Shown in pieces: positions 26,427-35,660 of a DNA stretch of 64,000 nucleotides. The DNA is from Glaciecola sp964195425. GTDB taxonomy: Bacteria > Pseudomonadota > Gammaproteobacteria > Enterobacterales > Alteromonadaceae. The stretch is from contig CAXMOM010000017.1 in assembly GCA_964195425.1 (NCBI GenBank), forward strand, positions 1 through 64,000. Reading direction: 5' to 3'. A program made the position numbers and the translations under genes. Within the stretch, counting starts at the first letter, position 1; each line of letters opens with the position of its first letter. The notes under the pieces are model-generated. The model did not search any database and was not told the DNA's origin. It saw nothing but the letters and a program-made list of their open reading frames with translations.

Positions 26427-26954
26427 CTAAATACCCGCTAATGTGCCCATTATTTGCCCCACAAAGTTACAGGGTCTATGGCTCGCGTCAAGCTGTGGTT
26501 GTATAATTTCCCAAGCTGTTTTACAAGCGCCCGTTGAACCTGGGCAACAAAAGACGACGGTTCTATTAGCAATACCCGCAAGTGCGCGAGATTGAATGGT
26601 AGACGTGCCTATTTCCAGAAAAGATTGTGCCCTGAATACCTCACCAAAACCTTCTATATGCTTGTCAAACAATACAGATAGTGCCTCGGGTGTAGAGTCT
26701 CGATTAGTAAAACCGGTACCACCGGTTACCAAAATGGCATGAATATTCATAGCGGCAATCCACGTTGAAACCTGTGATCTGAGTTGGTACACGTCATCTA
26801 TAACGATTTTTTTGTCAGCCACCTTATGCCCCGCTTCTTTTAACGCATCGCATAAAAAAAGCCCACTAGTATCAGTTTGTTCGTTGCGCGTATCTGACAC
26901 AGTTAACACAGCAACATTTAGCGGCATAAAAGGAATTTTATGTTTGTTAGACAT
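26427..26954 (-). CDS. moaB: Molybdenum cofactor biosynthesis protein B
   Basis: A 175-residue MogA/MoaB family protein. The nucleotide-binding signature ILVTGGTGFTNRDSTPEAL and the opening VAVLTVSDTRNEQTDTSG are typical. It adenylylates molybdopterin before metal insertion. The C-terminal PCNFVGQIMGTLAGI lacks the extra domain of MoeA. Other mo genes are not in the window. It is co-oriented with the multiheme cytochrome downstream, but no functional link is shown. Confidence 0.92.
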   Translation of the reverse strand: MSNKHKIPFMPLNVAVLTVSDTRNEQTDTSGLFLCDALKEAGHKVADKKIVIDDVYQLRSQVSTWIAAMNIHAILVTGGTGFTNRDSTPEALSVLFDKHIEGFGEVFRAQSFLEIGTSTIQSRALAGIANRTVVFCCPGSTGACKTAWEIIQPQLDASHRPCNFVGQIMGTLAGI

Positions 26955-27297
26955 AGGCGCAGTTCTCTTTATTTAGGAGTTTTCACTCAGTTTTTGTTCA
27001 TACCACAATCATAAAGAATTCCGCAGCACTAAGAAAGCAAAGAAGCGTAATGCAAAGATGTTTATGAATAAGAAGTATGCATCGATAAGGTTCAAACAAA
27101 CCATAATGCTAACAAAATAAGGCAGGCCTCATCCTCATTAATTGCCTACCCTTTTACGTATAAATAATGATAGACTTTATTTAGCGCGAATATTATAAAA
27201 CCCTGGCCAATACCTCATAAGCATAATGTTCGCTACTTTAGCGATGAATCTTGTGGCCGATATTAGGCTATAAATATTGATTTAACGAGAATACTTT
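26955..27297. other. Divergent intergenic region before manC
   Basis: About 340 bp between the divergent moaB and manC genes. It should hold both promoters. No clear -35/-10 pair, operator or repeat could be singled out by eye. Confidence 0.4.
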
Positions 27298-28710
27298 ATG
27301 ATCACTCCAGTTATCTTAGCAGGCGGAACAGGCAGTCGTTTATGGCCAAAATCACGCGCTGCATTACCCAAACAGTTTTTATCGCTTACCAGTGAGCATA
27401 CAATGCTCCAAGACACCATTATGCGCTTACCTAGCGACAATATGAATGCGCCCATGCTCATTTGTAATGAAGATCATCGCTTTCTAGCCGCCGAACAATT
27501 ACGCTCGGTAAATATTGAACATTCCGGCATTGTGCTAGAGCCGGTTGGCAGGAACACTGCGCCTGCAATAGCAGTTGCGGCTATGTTAGCGACGAAGAAC
27601 GGGAACGACCCACTTTTGTTGGTGTTAGCCGCCGATCATTTAATTAGCCAGCATCAAGCATTTGCAGATGCCATAGTAAAAGCTGAGACCCTCGCAATGG
27701 CGGGGATGTTAGTCACCTTTGGTGTGGTTCCGACCGAGCCTCATATTGGCTATGGTTATATTAAAGTGGGTAAAGAAGTCAACAACATTGGTTTCGAGGT
27801 GGCTGAATTTGTTGAAAAGCCCGATGCAAGCACGGCGCAAACCTACTTAGACGGCAAACAGCATTTTTGGAACAGCGGTATGTTTTTATTCAAAGCAAGT
27901 GTGTATTTGCAAGAATTGAAAAAATTCAACCCGAAAATGTATGATGCCTGCGAGCGCGCTATCGCTCACACAGAAGCCGACCTCGATTTCATTAGAATTG
28001 ATAAAGCAGCCTTCGAATCATGCCCAGACGATTCAATAGACTACGCTGTTATGGAGAAAACTCAAAGCGCGTGCATGGTGTCATTAGATGCTGGTTGGAG
28101 TGATGTGGGCTCGTGGAGTTCATTGTGGGAAACCAACGAACAAAAAGATCCTCAAGGCAACGCATGCATAGGCGATGTAATGTTAGAAGGCGTTACTAAT
28201 AGCTATATTAACTCAGAACAACGCTTAATTGCAGTCATTGGACTTGACGATGTGGTAGTAGTAGAAACAAAGGATGCGGTATTAGTCGCTAACCGGCATA
28301 AAGTGCAAGATATCAAAAGTATTGTGAACAAGCTTAAAGCCGAACATAGAGGTGAGTTTGAATTTCATCGTGAAGTATTTAGACCATGGGGTAGTTACGA
28401 CTCTATTGACAATGGTGAGCGCTATCAGGTTAAGCGCATAAGTGTTAAACCGGGCGAAAAGCTATCAGTACAAATGCACCACCACAGAGCCGAACATTGG
28501 ATTGTAGTGTCGGGCACGGCTAGTGTAACTCTTGGTGAGGAAACTCAGTTGCTCACTGAAAATGAGTCTGTATACATCCCTATTGGTGAAGTACATGCAC
28601 TTGAAAACCCAGGGAAAATTCCATTAGAGCTTATTGAGGTTCAATCTGGTAGCTACTTAGGTGAAGATGACATAGTACGTTTCTCGGACAGATACGGTCG
28701 AGTTAAATAA
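27298..28710 (+). CDS. manC: Mannose-1-phosphate guanylyltransferase / mannose-6-phosphate isomerase
   Basis: A 470-residue bifunctional enzyme. The nucleotidyltransferase signature LAGGTGSRLWPKSRAALPKQFL opens the protein and VEKPD marks the catalytic core. From about residue 350 a cupin-type type II phosphomannose isomerase domain follows (GEKLSVQMHHHRAEHWIVVSGTA with metal-binding His and a later YIPIGEVHALENPG). It makes GDP-mannose from mannose-6-phosphate precursors for exopolysaccharide, consistent with the EPS genes downstream. A Rho-independent terminator follows the stop. Confidence 0.95.
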   Translation: MITPVILAGGTGSRLWPKSRAALPKQFLSLTSEHTMLQDTIMRLPSDNMNAPMLICNEDHRFLAAEQLRSVNIEHSGIVLEPVGRNTAPAIAVAAMLATKNGNDPLLLVLAADHLISQHQAFADAIVKAETLAMAGMLVTFGVVPTEPHIGYGYIKVGKEVNNIGFEVAEFVEKPDASTAQTYLDGKQHFWNSGMFLFKASVYLQELKKFNPKMYDACERAIAHTEADLDFIRIDKAAFESCPDDSIDYAVMEKTQSACMVSLDAGWSDVGSWSSLWETNEQKDPQGNACIGDVMLEGVTNSYINSEQRLIAVIGLDDVVVVETKDAVLVANRHKVQDIKSIVNKLKAEHRGEFEFHREVFRPWGSYDSIDNGERYQVKRISVKPGEKLSVQMHHHRAEHWIVVSGTASVTLGEETQLLTENESVYIPIGEVHALENPGKIPLELIEVQSGSYLGEDDIVRFSDRYGRVK

Positions 28711-28756
28711 TCTGACTAGTTCATACAAAAAATAAATAAACAAAACAATAAGTTAG

Positions 28757-28788
28757 AAAAGCCAATGTTATGAAATTGGCTTTTTTTT
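28757..28788 (+). terminator. Rho-independent terminator of manC
   Basis: AAAAGCCAAT at 28757-28766 pairs with ATTGGCTTTT at 28775-28784 across an 8-nt loop and is followed by a run of T. It lies 47 nt after the manC stop codon. Confidence 0.85.
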
Positions 28789-28930
28789 ATGCCTGTATTT
28801 GTAAAAACTATACCTTTATGTCAAAGAACATAAACCAACATGCAGGCAAAATTTAACGTAAGCCCAAAATAATTCATCAATTTACTAAGGTTTATCGTCA
28901 GATGCACGATTACATATGGTGGGCTATCTT

Positions 28931-28946
28931 AAATAGGCGAATAGTC
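28931..28946. promoter_or_regulatory. 16-nt motif shared with the porin upstream region
   Basis: AAATAGGCGAATAGTC here and AAATAGGCGAATGGTC at 57363-57378 differ at one base. Both are intergenic, and both have TATGGTGG nearby (28915 here, 57388 there). This one lies about 140 nt upstream of the LapD-like gene. A shared regulator is possible but two copies could arise by chance. The rest of the gap 28789-29084 shows nothing else clear. Confidence 0.3.
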
Positions 28947-29084
28947 CACTTTATCTAGAACTAACAATATCTAAAAAATGAGTATGATAGTTCTTTCATG
29001 CAGTTCTTTGATGTAGCGCTTTATAGATCACACACTTGAGTATAATTTTTACACCATTTTTACAAAAAGAACCGAGGAGATATT

Positions 29085-31022
29085 TTGTCATTATCTAAAC
29101 AATTAGATATCGGATTTTTTTTCGTGATGCTAATCATGTTCATTGTTACGTTGTGGTCAAATACTGCTAACACGCATAATCTTTTATCAAACCAGCTCCG
29201 TTCACATGCCCAAGACACTGCCACTTCTATGAGCATGTCGCTTACTCCTCACATAGCTAACCAAGAGGAATTAGTGATAGCTAAAACCATGACCGATATG
29301 ATATTTGATAGCGGCTTTTACGCCTCAATAACGCTAAGTGATGCTCAAGGCAATATTATGATTAGTCGCGCCACTCCAAGCGATGTAGAAAATATCCCAG
29401 CATGGTTTATTACATTTTTTAACATAGACGCACCAAGCGCCGCTGCCAAAATATACGACGGTTTAACAACTAAGGCCACACTGCTTGTAAAAAGCAATGC
29501 CAGTGCTGCTTATAAGCAAATGTGGACAAATGCGGTAAGAAGTTTTCAGATTGCCTTTGTTGTTTTTGGTGCAGCTTTCGTGATGATATTGTTATTAGTT
29601 AAGCGTGTTATTTCAAACCCTCTTAATATTGTAATCAAACAAACTGAGGCAATAAGTAGGCAACAGTTTACACAAATTCTCGAGGTTCCAAAAACCGTTG
29701 AATTGCGAAAATTTGTGGCTGCCGTTAATTTTATGTCTGGGAAATTATCGAAGCTATTTAAACAACTTAGTGAACAATCAGAAACGTATCGGTTATTTGC
29801 GTATACCGACCCATTAACCAAAGTAGGTAATCGCCGTGCCTTTCAACTTTATATAGAACAACTATTAAGAAATGAGACTGATCATACGTCTGGCCATTTA
29901 TTAATAGTTAGCGCCTCCAGCTTAGTTGAAGTCAATAAAGCATATGGCGGGGATATTGGTGATCACTATCTTGTTGGTATTTGTGCCACAGCGAAGGAAG
30001 TGCTCAGCAAACATTTCGCCCACTTTTCTATCTATCGAATTAATGGTGCTGATTTTGCCCTAATTGTTGAAAATACAAAAACAGAGCAAGTTGTTACATT
30101 AGCAGAAGCATTGGCTGTAAGTTATAAACGTATAGAAAAAAATGAGTATAGTCAGGGCTCAGCGCATATTGGGATCTCTGCTTTTGCCTTTAATGAAGAG
30201 TTGTCAAAGTTAATGAAACGAGCCGACAATGCACTCACTGTAGCAAAAGATAATACCAAGCGTTGGGAGCTATCGGAAAATTTGCCCGCTACGCAAAGTA
30301 ATGACGTGTGGCAGAATAAAATACAATCGATATTAGATGTTGGCGTCTCTGGCTTTATGGCTCAAGCCATAGTCAATAGAGAACAAGAGGTAGAGTACAG
30401 CGAATGGTTTGCGCGTTTACCGAATGAGCAACGCAGTGCTAGCCTGCCTATGGCAGAGCTGATACCAGCAAGTATTAGGCTTGACCACGCCCAAAAGCTA
30501 GATAAATTAATTGTGTCTAACCTGCTTGAAAAGCTGCAGCGTGCCTCATCAAAAGTTGGCGTAAATTTATCTAGATTGTCTCTTTTTGACATTGAATTCA
30601 TGGACTGGTTTGTAGATAAACTAGAGCAGGCCGGTGATCAATGCGAGTTTTTGGTCGTTGAAATATCGGAACGTACACTAGTGCATGACATTGAATCTTT
30701 GCTGGTACAAACCAATAGACTAAAATCTATGGGAATAAAAATTGCGGTTGAACATTTTGGTGCACAACTGGCAGGCATACGCCATTTACGCAAGCTAGCG
30801 CCTGATTATCTAAAAATTGATGGCAGTTTTACTAAAAATATTCGTACCGAAATAGATAACCAATTGTTTATACATTCATTGGTTAATGTTGCCCATGGTT
30901 TAAATATTAAGGTAATAGCCGAAATGATAGAAACAGAAGCTGAGAGAGACTGGTTAATGACCGCCCAGATAGACTATTTTCAAGGCTACTTTATTGCAGC
31001 ACCTAAACCTGTAAGCTGTTAA
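29085..31022 (+). CDS. lapD: LapD-like c-di-GMP receptor with degenerate GGDEF and EAL domains
   Basis: A 645-residue inner-membrane protein. Order: TM1 (about 8-28), periplasmic LapD/MoxY-type domain (30-145), TM2 (150-175), HAMP, GGDEF (about 235-400), EAL (about 410-640). The GGDEF motif is degraded to RINGADF and the EAL motif is replaced by EYSEWFARL, so the domains should bind but not make or break c-di-GMP, as in LapD, which sequesters the protease LapG. The start is TTG with GAGGAG upstream; MSLSKQL matches the MSLYKQL opening of LapD. No lapG is adjacent. Confidence 0.85.
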   Translation: MSLSKQLDIGFFFVMLIMFIVTLWSNTANTHNLLSNQLRSHAQDTATSMSMSLTPHIANQEELVIAKTMTDMIFDSGFYASITLSDAQGNIMISRATPSDVENIPAWFITFFNIDAPSAAAKIYDGLTTKATLLVKSNASAAYKQMWTNAVRSFQIAFVVFGAAFVMILLLVKRVISNPLNIVIKQTEAISRQQFTQILEVPKTVELRKFVAAVNFMSGKLSKLFKQLSEQSETYRLFAYTDPLTKVGNRRAFQLYIEQLLRNETDHTSGHLLIVSASSLVEVNKAYGGDIGDHYLVGICATAKEVLSKHFAHFSIYRINGADFALIVENTKTEQVVTLAEALAVSYKRIEKNEYSQGSAHIGISAFAFNEELSKLMKRADNALTVAKDNTKRWELSENLPATQSNDVWQNKIQSILDVGVSGFMAQAIVNREQEVEYSEWFARLPNEQRSASLPMAELIPASIRLDHAQKLDKLIVSNLLEKLQRASSKVGVNLSRLSLFDIEFMDWFVDKLEQAGDQCEFLVVEISERTLVHDIESLLVQTNRLKSMGIKIAVEHFGAQLAGIRHLRKLAPDYLKIDGSFTKNIRTEIDNQLFIHSLVNVAHGLNIKVIAEMIETEAERDWLMTAQIDYFQGYFIAAPKPVSC

Positions 31023-31181
31023 TAAATAGTTGTTTTTAGATATAATTAGGCACAGGAAAACTAAATGCGTAAAAGGCCTCTCAAAATAAGGCTTAATACA
31101 ATTTGCTTAGTTATTGTCCAATGAGATAGAGTACAAAATCCTCATCGGCTACTAGACTAAAACGCAAAAAGAGTAGGCTCT

Positions 31182-32579
31182 ATGATTTCAGACCAACAAG
31201 ATTCTAACAAGCGCTTTTATTATTTATTAGTCATGTTGTTTTTGCTACCCATCCCTCTTGGTGCGAATATTCCGTGGGCGTGGAGTTTCTTTGAAATGGC
31301 TATTTTTATACTCACTGCTTTTGTTGTAATTAAAAACTGGAAAATCGATAAACTCGGCATTACAAACTATATAAGCGCTGTGTATTTTTGGCTTGCGTTA
31401 ATAGCCATATGTGCAATTCAAATTATACCATTGCCCAATTTTGTTGTGGCCTTGCTGTCTCCTACCTCATTCGATTTGTACCAATCAGTATCTGCAAAAA
31501 GTTATTTCATCTCTGTTGATCCGGGCCAGTCCACAATTAGCTTTATCAAGTTATTGAGTTTTTTTTGTTTGTTCATTTGTGTTCTTTCCCTGATCAATAC
31601 AGAAAAAAGGATTCGAATGCTGTTGCTGACTATTGTGGCTGCGGGGACTGTTCAGGCGCTTTATGGCGGTTTAGAAATGCTGTTTGGCTTTTCAAGCAGT
31701 CTAATCTTTGAACTGCCGGTTGAAGAGTTTGCCACCGGTAGTTTCGTAGATAAGAACCACTATGCAAATTTTCTAATGTTATCACTGGCCGCTGGTGTAG
31801 GATTATTTGTCGCGTCTCTTGAAAAATCGAGTACCAGCACCCCGAATGACCTAATGCAAAAATTTGCAAACATCCAATTTAATAGCAAAGCGATAATTCG
31901 GATTTGTATCGCCATAATGGTAATTGGTTTAATAATGTCTCGCTCAAAAATAGGTAATGCCGTTTTTTTTGCCGCCATGGCGATAGTGGGAGCGGTAGCA
32001 TTTGTTCTGATTAAAAATCGTAGTCAAGGTTTAACCATCATGGTGATAAGTATTTTTATTATCGACTTGCTTATAGTCAGTGCGTACTTTGGCATAGAAC
32101 GCGTTAACGACAGGCTAACACAAACAAGCTTAGTACAAGACACCACAGATGAGTTCGTTCAAGACGCTTACCCTATTATTTCTGATTTTCCTATACTCGG
32201 ATCAGGTGGTGGAAGTTTTCACTCAACATTCCCCAGTTATCAGCAATCTGAAGTGGGCGCTTTTTATGATTTTATGTACAATGACTATTTACAATTTTTG
32301 ATTGAATATGGCGTGGTCGGTAGTTTTATATTGTTTTCAATCTTTGTCTTTTGTATCTATAAGTCGATGAGGGCAATGACTCGACGGCGAAACTCAATAT
32401 TCAAAGGAAGCGCTTTTGCCTGTTTGATGGTGTTTATAGGAATGGGCCTGCATATGACAGTAGGCTTCCCTCTGCAGTCGTATGTCAATGCAAGCTACTT
32501 TGTCGTATTTTTGGCCCTGAGTATGGTTATCAATAGTATAAAACTGCGACGAACTGGCAAGCGTTCAAGGACAGTTTAA
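31182..32579 (+). CDS. O-antigen ligase/polymerase-like protein
   Basis: A 465-residue membrane protein with about ten to twelve hydrophobic segments and the Wzy/WaaL-type conserved core (FATGSFVDKNHYANFLMLSLAAGVGLF), plus a large periplasmic loop around residues 320-370 containing GSGGGSFHSTFPSYQ and VGAFYDFMYNDYLQFLIEYG. Such proteins polymerise or ligate polysaccharide repeat units at the periplasmic face. Nearby manC and the initiating transferase suggest exopolysaccharide rather than LPS. Its 3' end overlaps the convergent VpsP-like gene by 15 nt. Confidence 0.85.
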   Translation: MISDQQDSNKRFYYLLVMLFLLPIPLGANIPWAWSFFEMAIFILTAFVVIKNWKIDKLGITNYISAVYFWLALIAICAIQIIPLPNFVVALLSPTSFDLYQSVSAKSYFISVDPGQSTISFIKLLSFFCLFICVLSLINTEKRIRMLLLTIVAAGTVQALYGGLEMLFGFSSSLIFELPVEEFATGSFVDKNHYANFLMLSLAAGVGLFVASLEKSSTSTPNDLMQKFANIQFNSKAIIRICIAIMVIGLIMSRSKIGNAVFFAAMAIVGAVAFVLIKNRSQGLTIMVISIFIIDLLIVSAYFGIERVNDRLTQTSLVQDTTDEFVQDAYPIISDFPILGSGGGSFHSTFPSYQQSEVGAFYDFMYNDYLQFLIEYGVVGSFILFSIFVFCIYKSMRAMTRRRNSIFKGSAFACLMVFIGMGLHMTVGFPLQSYVNASYFVVFLALSMVINSIKLRRTGKRSRTV

Positions 32580-33290
32580 GTGTTGGCTCGCCGTATGGTC
32601 ATCTTTTCCTTTCATCCACCTGCATACATCTATTAGTGAATCGGTGCTTTCAATAAACGCCAAAATAAACGTTCGCGAATCGCTGTTTCGTAACCCTAAC
32701 CCAATTCGTTCATGTACACTGTCTTCAATGTCGGCGTAAATAGGATGCTTAGCGTCGTGAAAACTTATACCTAAGCGTGTGAATAATATATGTACATCAA
32801 CCGAATACGGGCCGAGTTCGTTAGCTTTGCTTAAATACGCTAGCATCTCTTGATCAAATTCTTGCAAGCGCCATTTAACCATGGCTAAATTAGTCCAAGT
32901 TACCGGCCACAATGGACTTAGTTTAGTTACCTCTAGGTAATTGAATTTTGCGTCTTGCAAGCGGGCTTTTTCATCAAAGCCCGAAACAAATCCCCATTCT
33001 TTTATTTGACCTGTCAGATTCATATAAAAGGGATTTGAATGATGCAACATGTTCGCGTTAGCAATAGCCGATTTTGCTTCTTCATACTCATCTTTAGTTT
33101 GAATATGAGCGTTATTTTGCCACGCCTCAATTGTGTTTCTAACTGAATAATAATCTACACTAGCACCACCAAATCGAAATGCATTAATAAATCCAACCAC
33201 AGCAACCAGAAAAACAAAAGTCGCGAACAAACGTTTTCTTTTTAATTCGCTTAATATTTGCTGAAAAAAATGTTCTTTTTGCTTTATCAT
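32565..33290 (-). CDS. VpsP-like polysaccharide biosynthesis protein
   Basis: A 241-residue protein with one N-terminal transmembrane helix (about residues 20-40) and a TPR-like helical periplasmic part (SPLWPVTWTNLAMVKWRLQEFDQEMLAYLSKANELGPYS). I recognise it as resembling the VpsP family found with EPS polymerases in Vibrio and Alteromonas; the role is unknown. It converges with the O-antigen ligase-like gene and their 3' ends overlap by 15 bp. Confidence 0.6.
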   Translation of the reverse strand: MIKQKEHFFQQILSELKRKRLFATFVFLVAVVGFINAFRFGGASVDYYSVRNTIEAWQNNAHIQTKDEYEEAKSAIANANMLHHSNPFYMNLTGQIKEWGFVSGFDEKARLQDAKFNYLEVTKLSPLWPVTWTNLAMVKWRLQEFDQEMLAYLSKANELGPYSVDVHILFTRLGISFHDAKHPIYADIEDSVHERIGLGLRNSDSRTFILAFIESTDSLIDVCRWMKGKDDHTASQHLNCP

Positions 33291-33653
33291 TTTCGGGTTA
33301 TTCCGTTGGTGGCATCTTAAAGATTGCCTTGTAAAGTGAAATTCCAGTTGACGAGTGCTAATGGAAAAAATTAGATGGGCTTTTGCGAAAAGTAGTTATC
33401 CGAAAACATGCTGCTAAAGCTTTAAGACAGATGAGATATGACAAAAATCCGTCCTCATTTATAAAAACCCGTAACGGAGTGAGCTAAGATACTGAAGGAA
33501 TTAAGCTAATGCATAAAAGATGAACCTTCACTGCAAAAGTTACTCCTGCGTATTCATCATGCTGTGGCCACAAAATTTTGTAATGAACAACTCACACCTT
33601 CATCAATATCCGCAATTTGGAATACCATAATTTGGCATGAGCTTGCTAATTAT
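33291..33653. other. Intergenic stretch with no recognised gene
   Basis: About 360 bp between two minus-strand EPS genes. A sequence at 33329-33353 begins TTGTAAA and ends TTGACG like the 19-nt upstream element found elsewhere, but the spacing is wrong and no -24/-12 site follows. Nothing else is recognised. Confidence 0.4.
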
Positions 33654-35057
33654 TTAATATGCGTTTTTGTCGTTAAACGAACGAAGAATAGTAAATAATA
33701 CGATTTTAGCGTCCATCCACAAAGACCATCTGCGTATATAGTCGAGATCGTATTTAATGCGCATTTCCATTTTTTCAATAGTATCAGTTTCACCGCGCCA
33801 ACCGTTAATCTGCGCCCAACCTGTAATGCCTGGTCTAATTTTATGGCGCAGCATGTAATAAGCGACAGCATCGCGGTATTGCTCATTGTGAGCAACGGCA
33901 TGAGGTCGTGGACCAACAACCGACATTCTGCCTTGCAATACGTTAATAAATTGCGGTAATTCATCGAGCGATGTTCTACGCAATAAAGCCCCTAATTTGG
34001 TGATACGCGTATCATTTTTGGTTGCCTGAGTAACCAAATCAGAGTTTTCTGTCACTGTCATACTTCGGAACTTATACACTTTGATTTCTTTGCCGTTAAG
34101 TCCATATCGTCGCTGTTTAAAGATAACAGGTCCTTTAGATGTTACTTTAACGGCAATGGCTATCGCTGCCAATGGAATAGCGATAAGCAGCAAAATAATG
34201 CTCGAAAGAACAATATCTTCTGCACGTTTGGTTAAAGCATATGAACCGCGTATTGGGTTACAAAATACACTGATCGTTTGAATGTTACTAACATGTGACA
34301 TTGATGAACTCATAATACTGAACATAAATAGATTTGGCACAAGCTGGACATTGGCGGTGGTATTGCCGAGTAATTGCAAAATCTTGGTTATGCGAGCTTC
34401 AGCTGATAATGGCAATGCGATATAAACCACGTCAAACTTATTTAAACGCGCATCATTAACGCCGTCAGCAACAGTACCTTGAATAAGACCCTTATAGGTT
34501 TCTGGCAGGCGTTCTATGTCTCTATCATCATAAATAGCGCTTATACGATAACCAATTTGGGGATTGGCCAATATCTCTTTTGCAAGAGCTACCCCTTCGT
34601 TTGATAGGCCTATTATAGCAACGTGACGAGTATTAAAACCTTTTCGACGCATGTTACGCAAAAATATACCAAAACAGCCACGCCATGTGATCAGTATAGC
34701 TCCTGTTAATAAAAACCAGACAGCGATTGCGCCTCTGTATAACTCAATGTGAGTTTCAAGCCAAAAGATGTATACCAAAACAAGACCCACAGACACAGTC
34801 CATGCAAGAGAGGTATAAAACACAATTTCTTTGAAGAAACCGTCTCGCCATGAGCGATACAGCGAAACCATTTCAGCACCTATAGAAAAACCGATGATAG
34901 AAATAAGGGAAAGTACAAAAAAGTCTTGAGTATAAGCAATGTTAAAAAGTGATAATGACACTAATAACAACGCCTTTATAACCACTAAATCTATGAGTCG
35001 ATAAAAAGTAGCAAATTTATTTACATGGTTTTTGATCAGACCATTTTGTTGGATCAT
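33654..35057 (-). CDS. Undecaprenyl-phosphate glucose phosphotransferase (EPS-initiating)
   Basis: A 467-residue polyprenyl glycosylphosphotransferase (WcaJ/PssY-like). It has four to five N-terminal membrane segments, a Rossmann-like CoA-binding type middle (NTRHVAIIGLSNEGVALAKEIL), and a catalytic bacterial sugar transferase domain with VYKFRSMTV, LRRTSLDELPQFINVLQGRMSVVGPRP and RPGITGWAQINGWRGETD. It loads the first sugar onto undecaprenyl phosphate to start EPS repeat synthesis. The ATG at 35057 with AGAGA upstream is preferred over a TTG at 35075. A sigma-54-type promoter with an upstream element lies 210-300 nt upstream. Confidence 0.92.
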   Translation of the reverse strand: MIQQNGLIKNHVNKFATFYRLIDLVVIKALLLVSLSLFNIAYTQDFFVLSLISIIGFSIGAEMVSLYRSWRDGFFKEIVFYTSLAWTVSVGLVLVYIFWLETHIELYRGAIAVWFLLTGAILITWRGCFGIFLRNMRRKGFNTRHVAIIGLSNEGVALAKEILANPQIGYRISAIYDDRDIERLPETYKGLIQGTVADGVNDARLNKFDVVYIALPLSAEARITKILQLLGNTTANVQLVPNLFMFSIMSSSMSHVSNIQTISVFCNPIRGSYALTKRAEDIVLSSIILLLIAIPLAAIAIAVKVTSKGPVIFKQRRYGLNGKEIKVYKFRSMTVTENSDLVTQATKNDTRITKLGALLRRTSLDELPQFINVLQGRMSVVGPRPHAVAHNEQYRDAVAYYMLRHKIRPGITGWAQINGWRGETDTIEKMEMRIKYDLDYIRRWSLWMDAKIVLFTILRSFNDKNAY

Positions 35058-35266
35058 ATTCTTATCTCTCTGCAAAATAACGGTTTTTCTTTAAATTTAT
35101 GGCTTTATCAATTAAGACCCTATGGTCTTTTCTATCATATGCTAACTAATATATGCCAACAGTGTACCCAAAAGGTAATTATGGTGCACCAAAGTAAAAA
35201 TATTAACGAACACCTAAAAACTTAGTAGACTAAAGCCAAGCTTTAGGGACTAGTTAAAAATACTAA

Positions 35267-35360
35267 GCAATAAGTAAGCCAATCTCACATAGTACTGTTT
35301 TTGCGCTGGAATATCTAATTAACATTTCATAGTATGCAATTGTTGTAAAAATAGCTGACA
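35267..35360 (-). promoter_or_regulatory. Sigma-54-type promoter and upstream element of the EPS transferase
   Basis: On the minus strand TGGCTT-ACTTA-TTGC (35267-35281) fits the -24/-12 consensus TGGCAC-N5-TTGC. The 19-nt element GTTGTAAAAATAGCTGACA lies on the plus strand at 35342-35360, 61 bp upstream of the -24 box. The same pair at the same distance and orientation precedes the genes at 59217 and 60310. The predicted leader to the ATG at 35057 is about 200 nt. Confidence 0.7.
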
Positions 35361-35500
35361 GTTAACCACTGATATTCTACCTGTTTATTAAGCGCAGTTA
35401 TTCGAAACGACTAAATCTGTGGAACAAATTTAAAGGATTCCTTCTAGTCACTTTGCAATAGTGAAAGCTTAATAGTGATGGCTGAGTAATGAGGAATAGC

Positions 35501-35545
35501 ATTCCCTGACACACAAAGACCAAAAAGGTTTGTATGCTAGGGAAT
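35501..35545. other. Imperfect hairpin in the EPS/RDD gap
   Basis: ATTCCCT at 35501-35507 pairs with AGGGAAT at 35539-35545; an inner stem ACAAA...CC pairs with GG-TTTGT around a loop of five A. It lies about 115 nt beyond the RDD gene stop on the minus strand and has no U-run. Role unknown. The remaining sequence from 35361 to 35660 shows nothing else. Confidence 0.35.
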
Positions 35546-35660
35546 TTGCGATTTAAAACCTATTTCGAATAACATTCAGCCATCCATGGCAGTAAACAAT
35601 GTGCAAACACCTGGGTTGCAGCTTGCAAGCTAGCTACATTCAAAGTTGAATGGAAGTGAA

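Noticed and set aside
28798..28815. TTTGTAAAAACTATACC as a further UAS copy near manC/LapD
   Set aside because: The CTGAC half is absent and no sigma-54 promoter follows.
33329..33353. Another copy of the TTGTAAA...TTGACG upstream element before the VpsP-like gene
   Set aside because: The two halves are about 7 bp too far apart and no -24/-12 sequence lies at the expected 59-61 bp.
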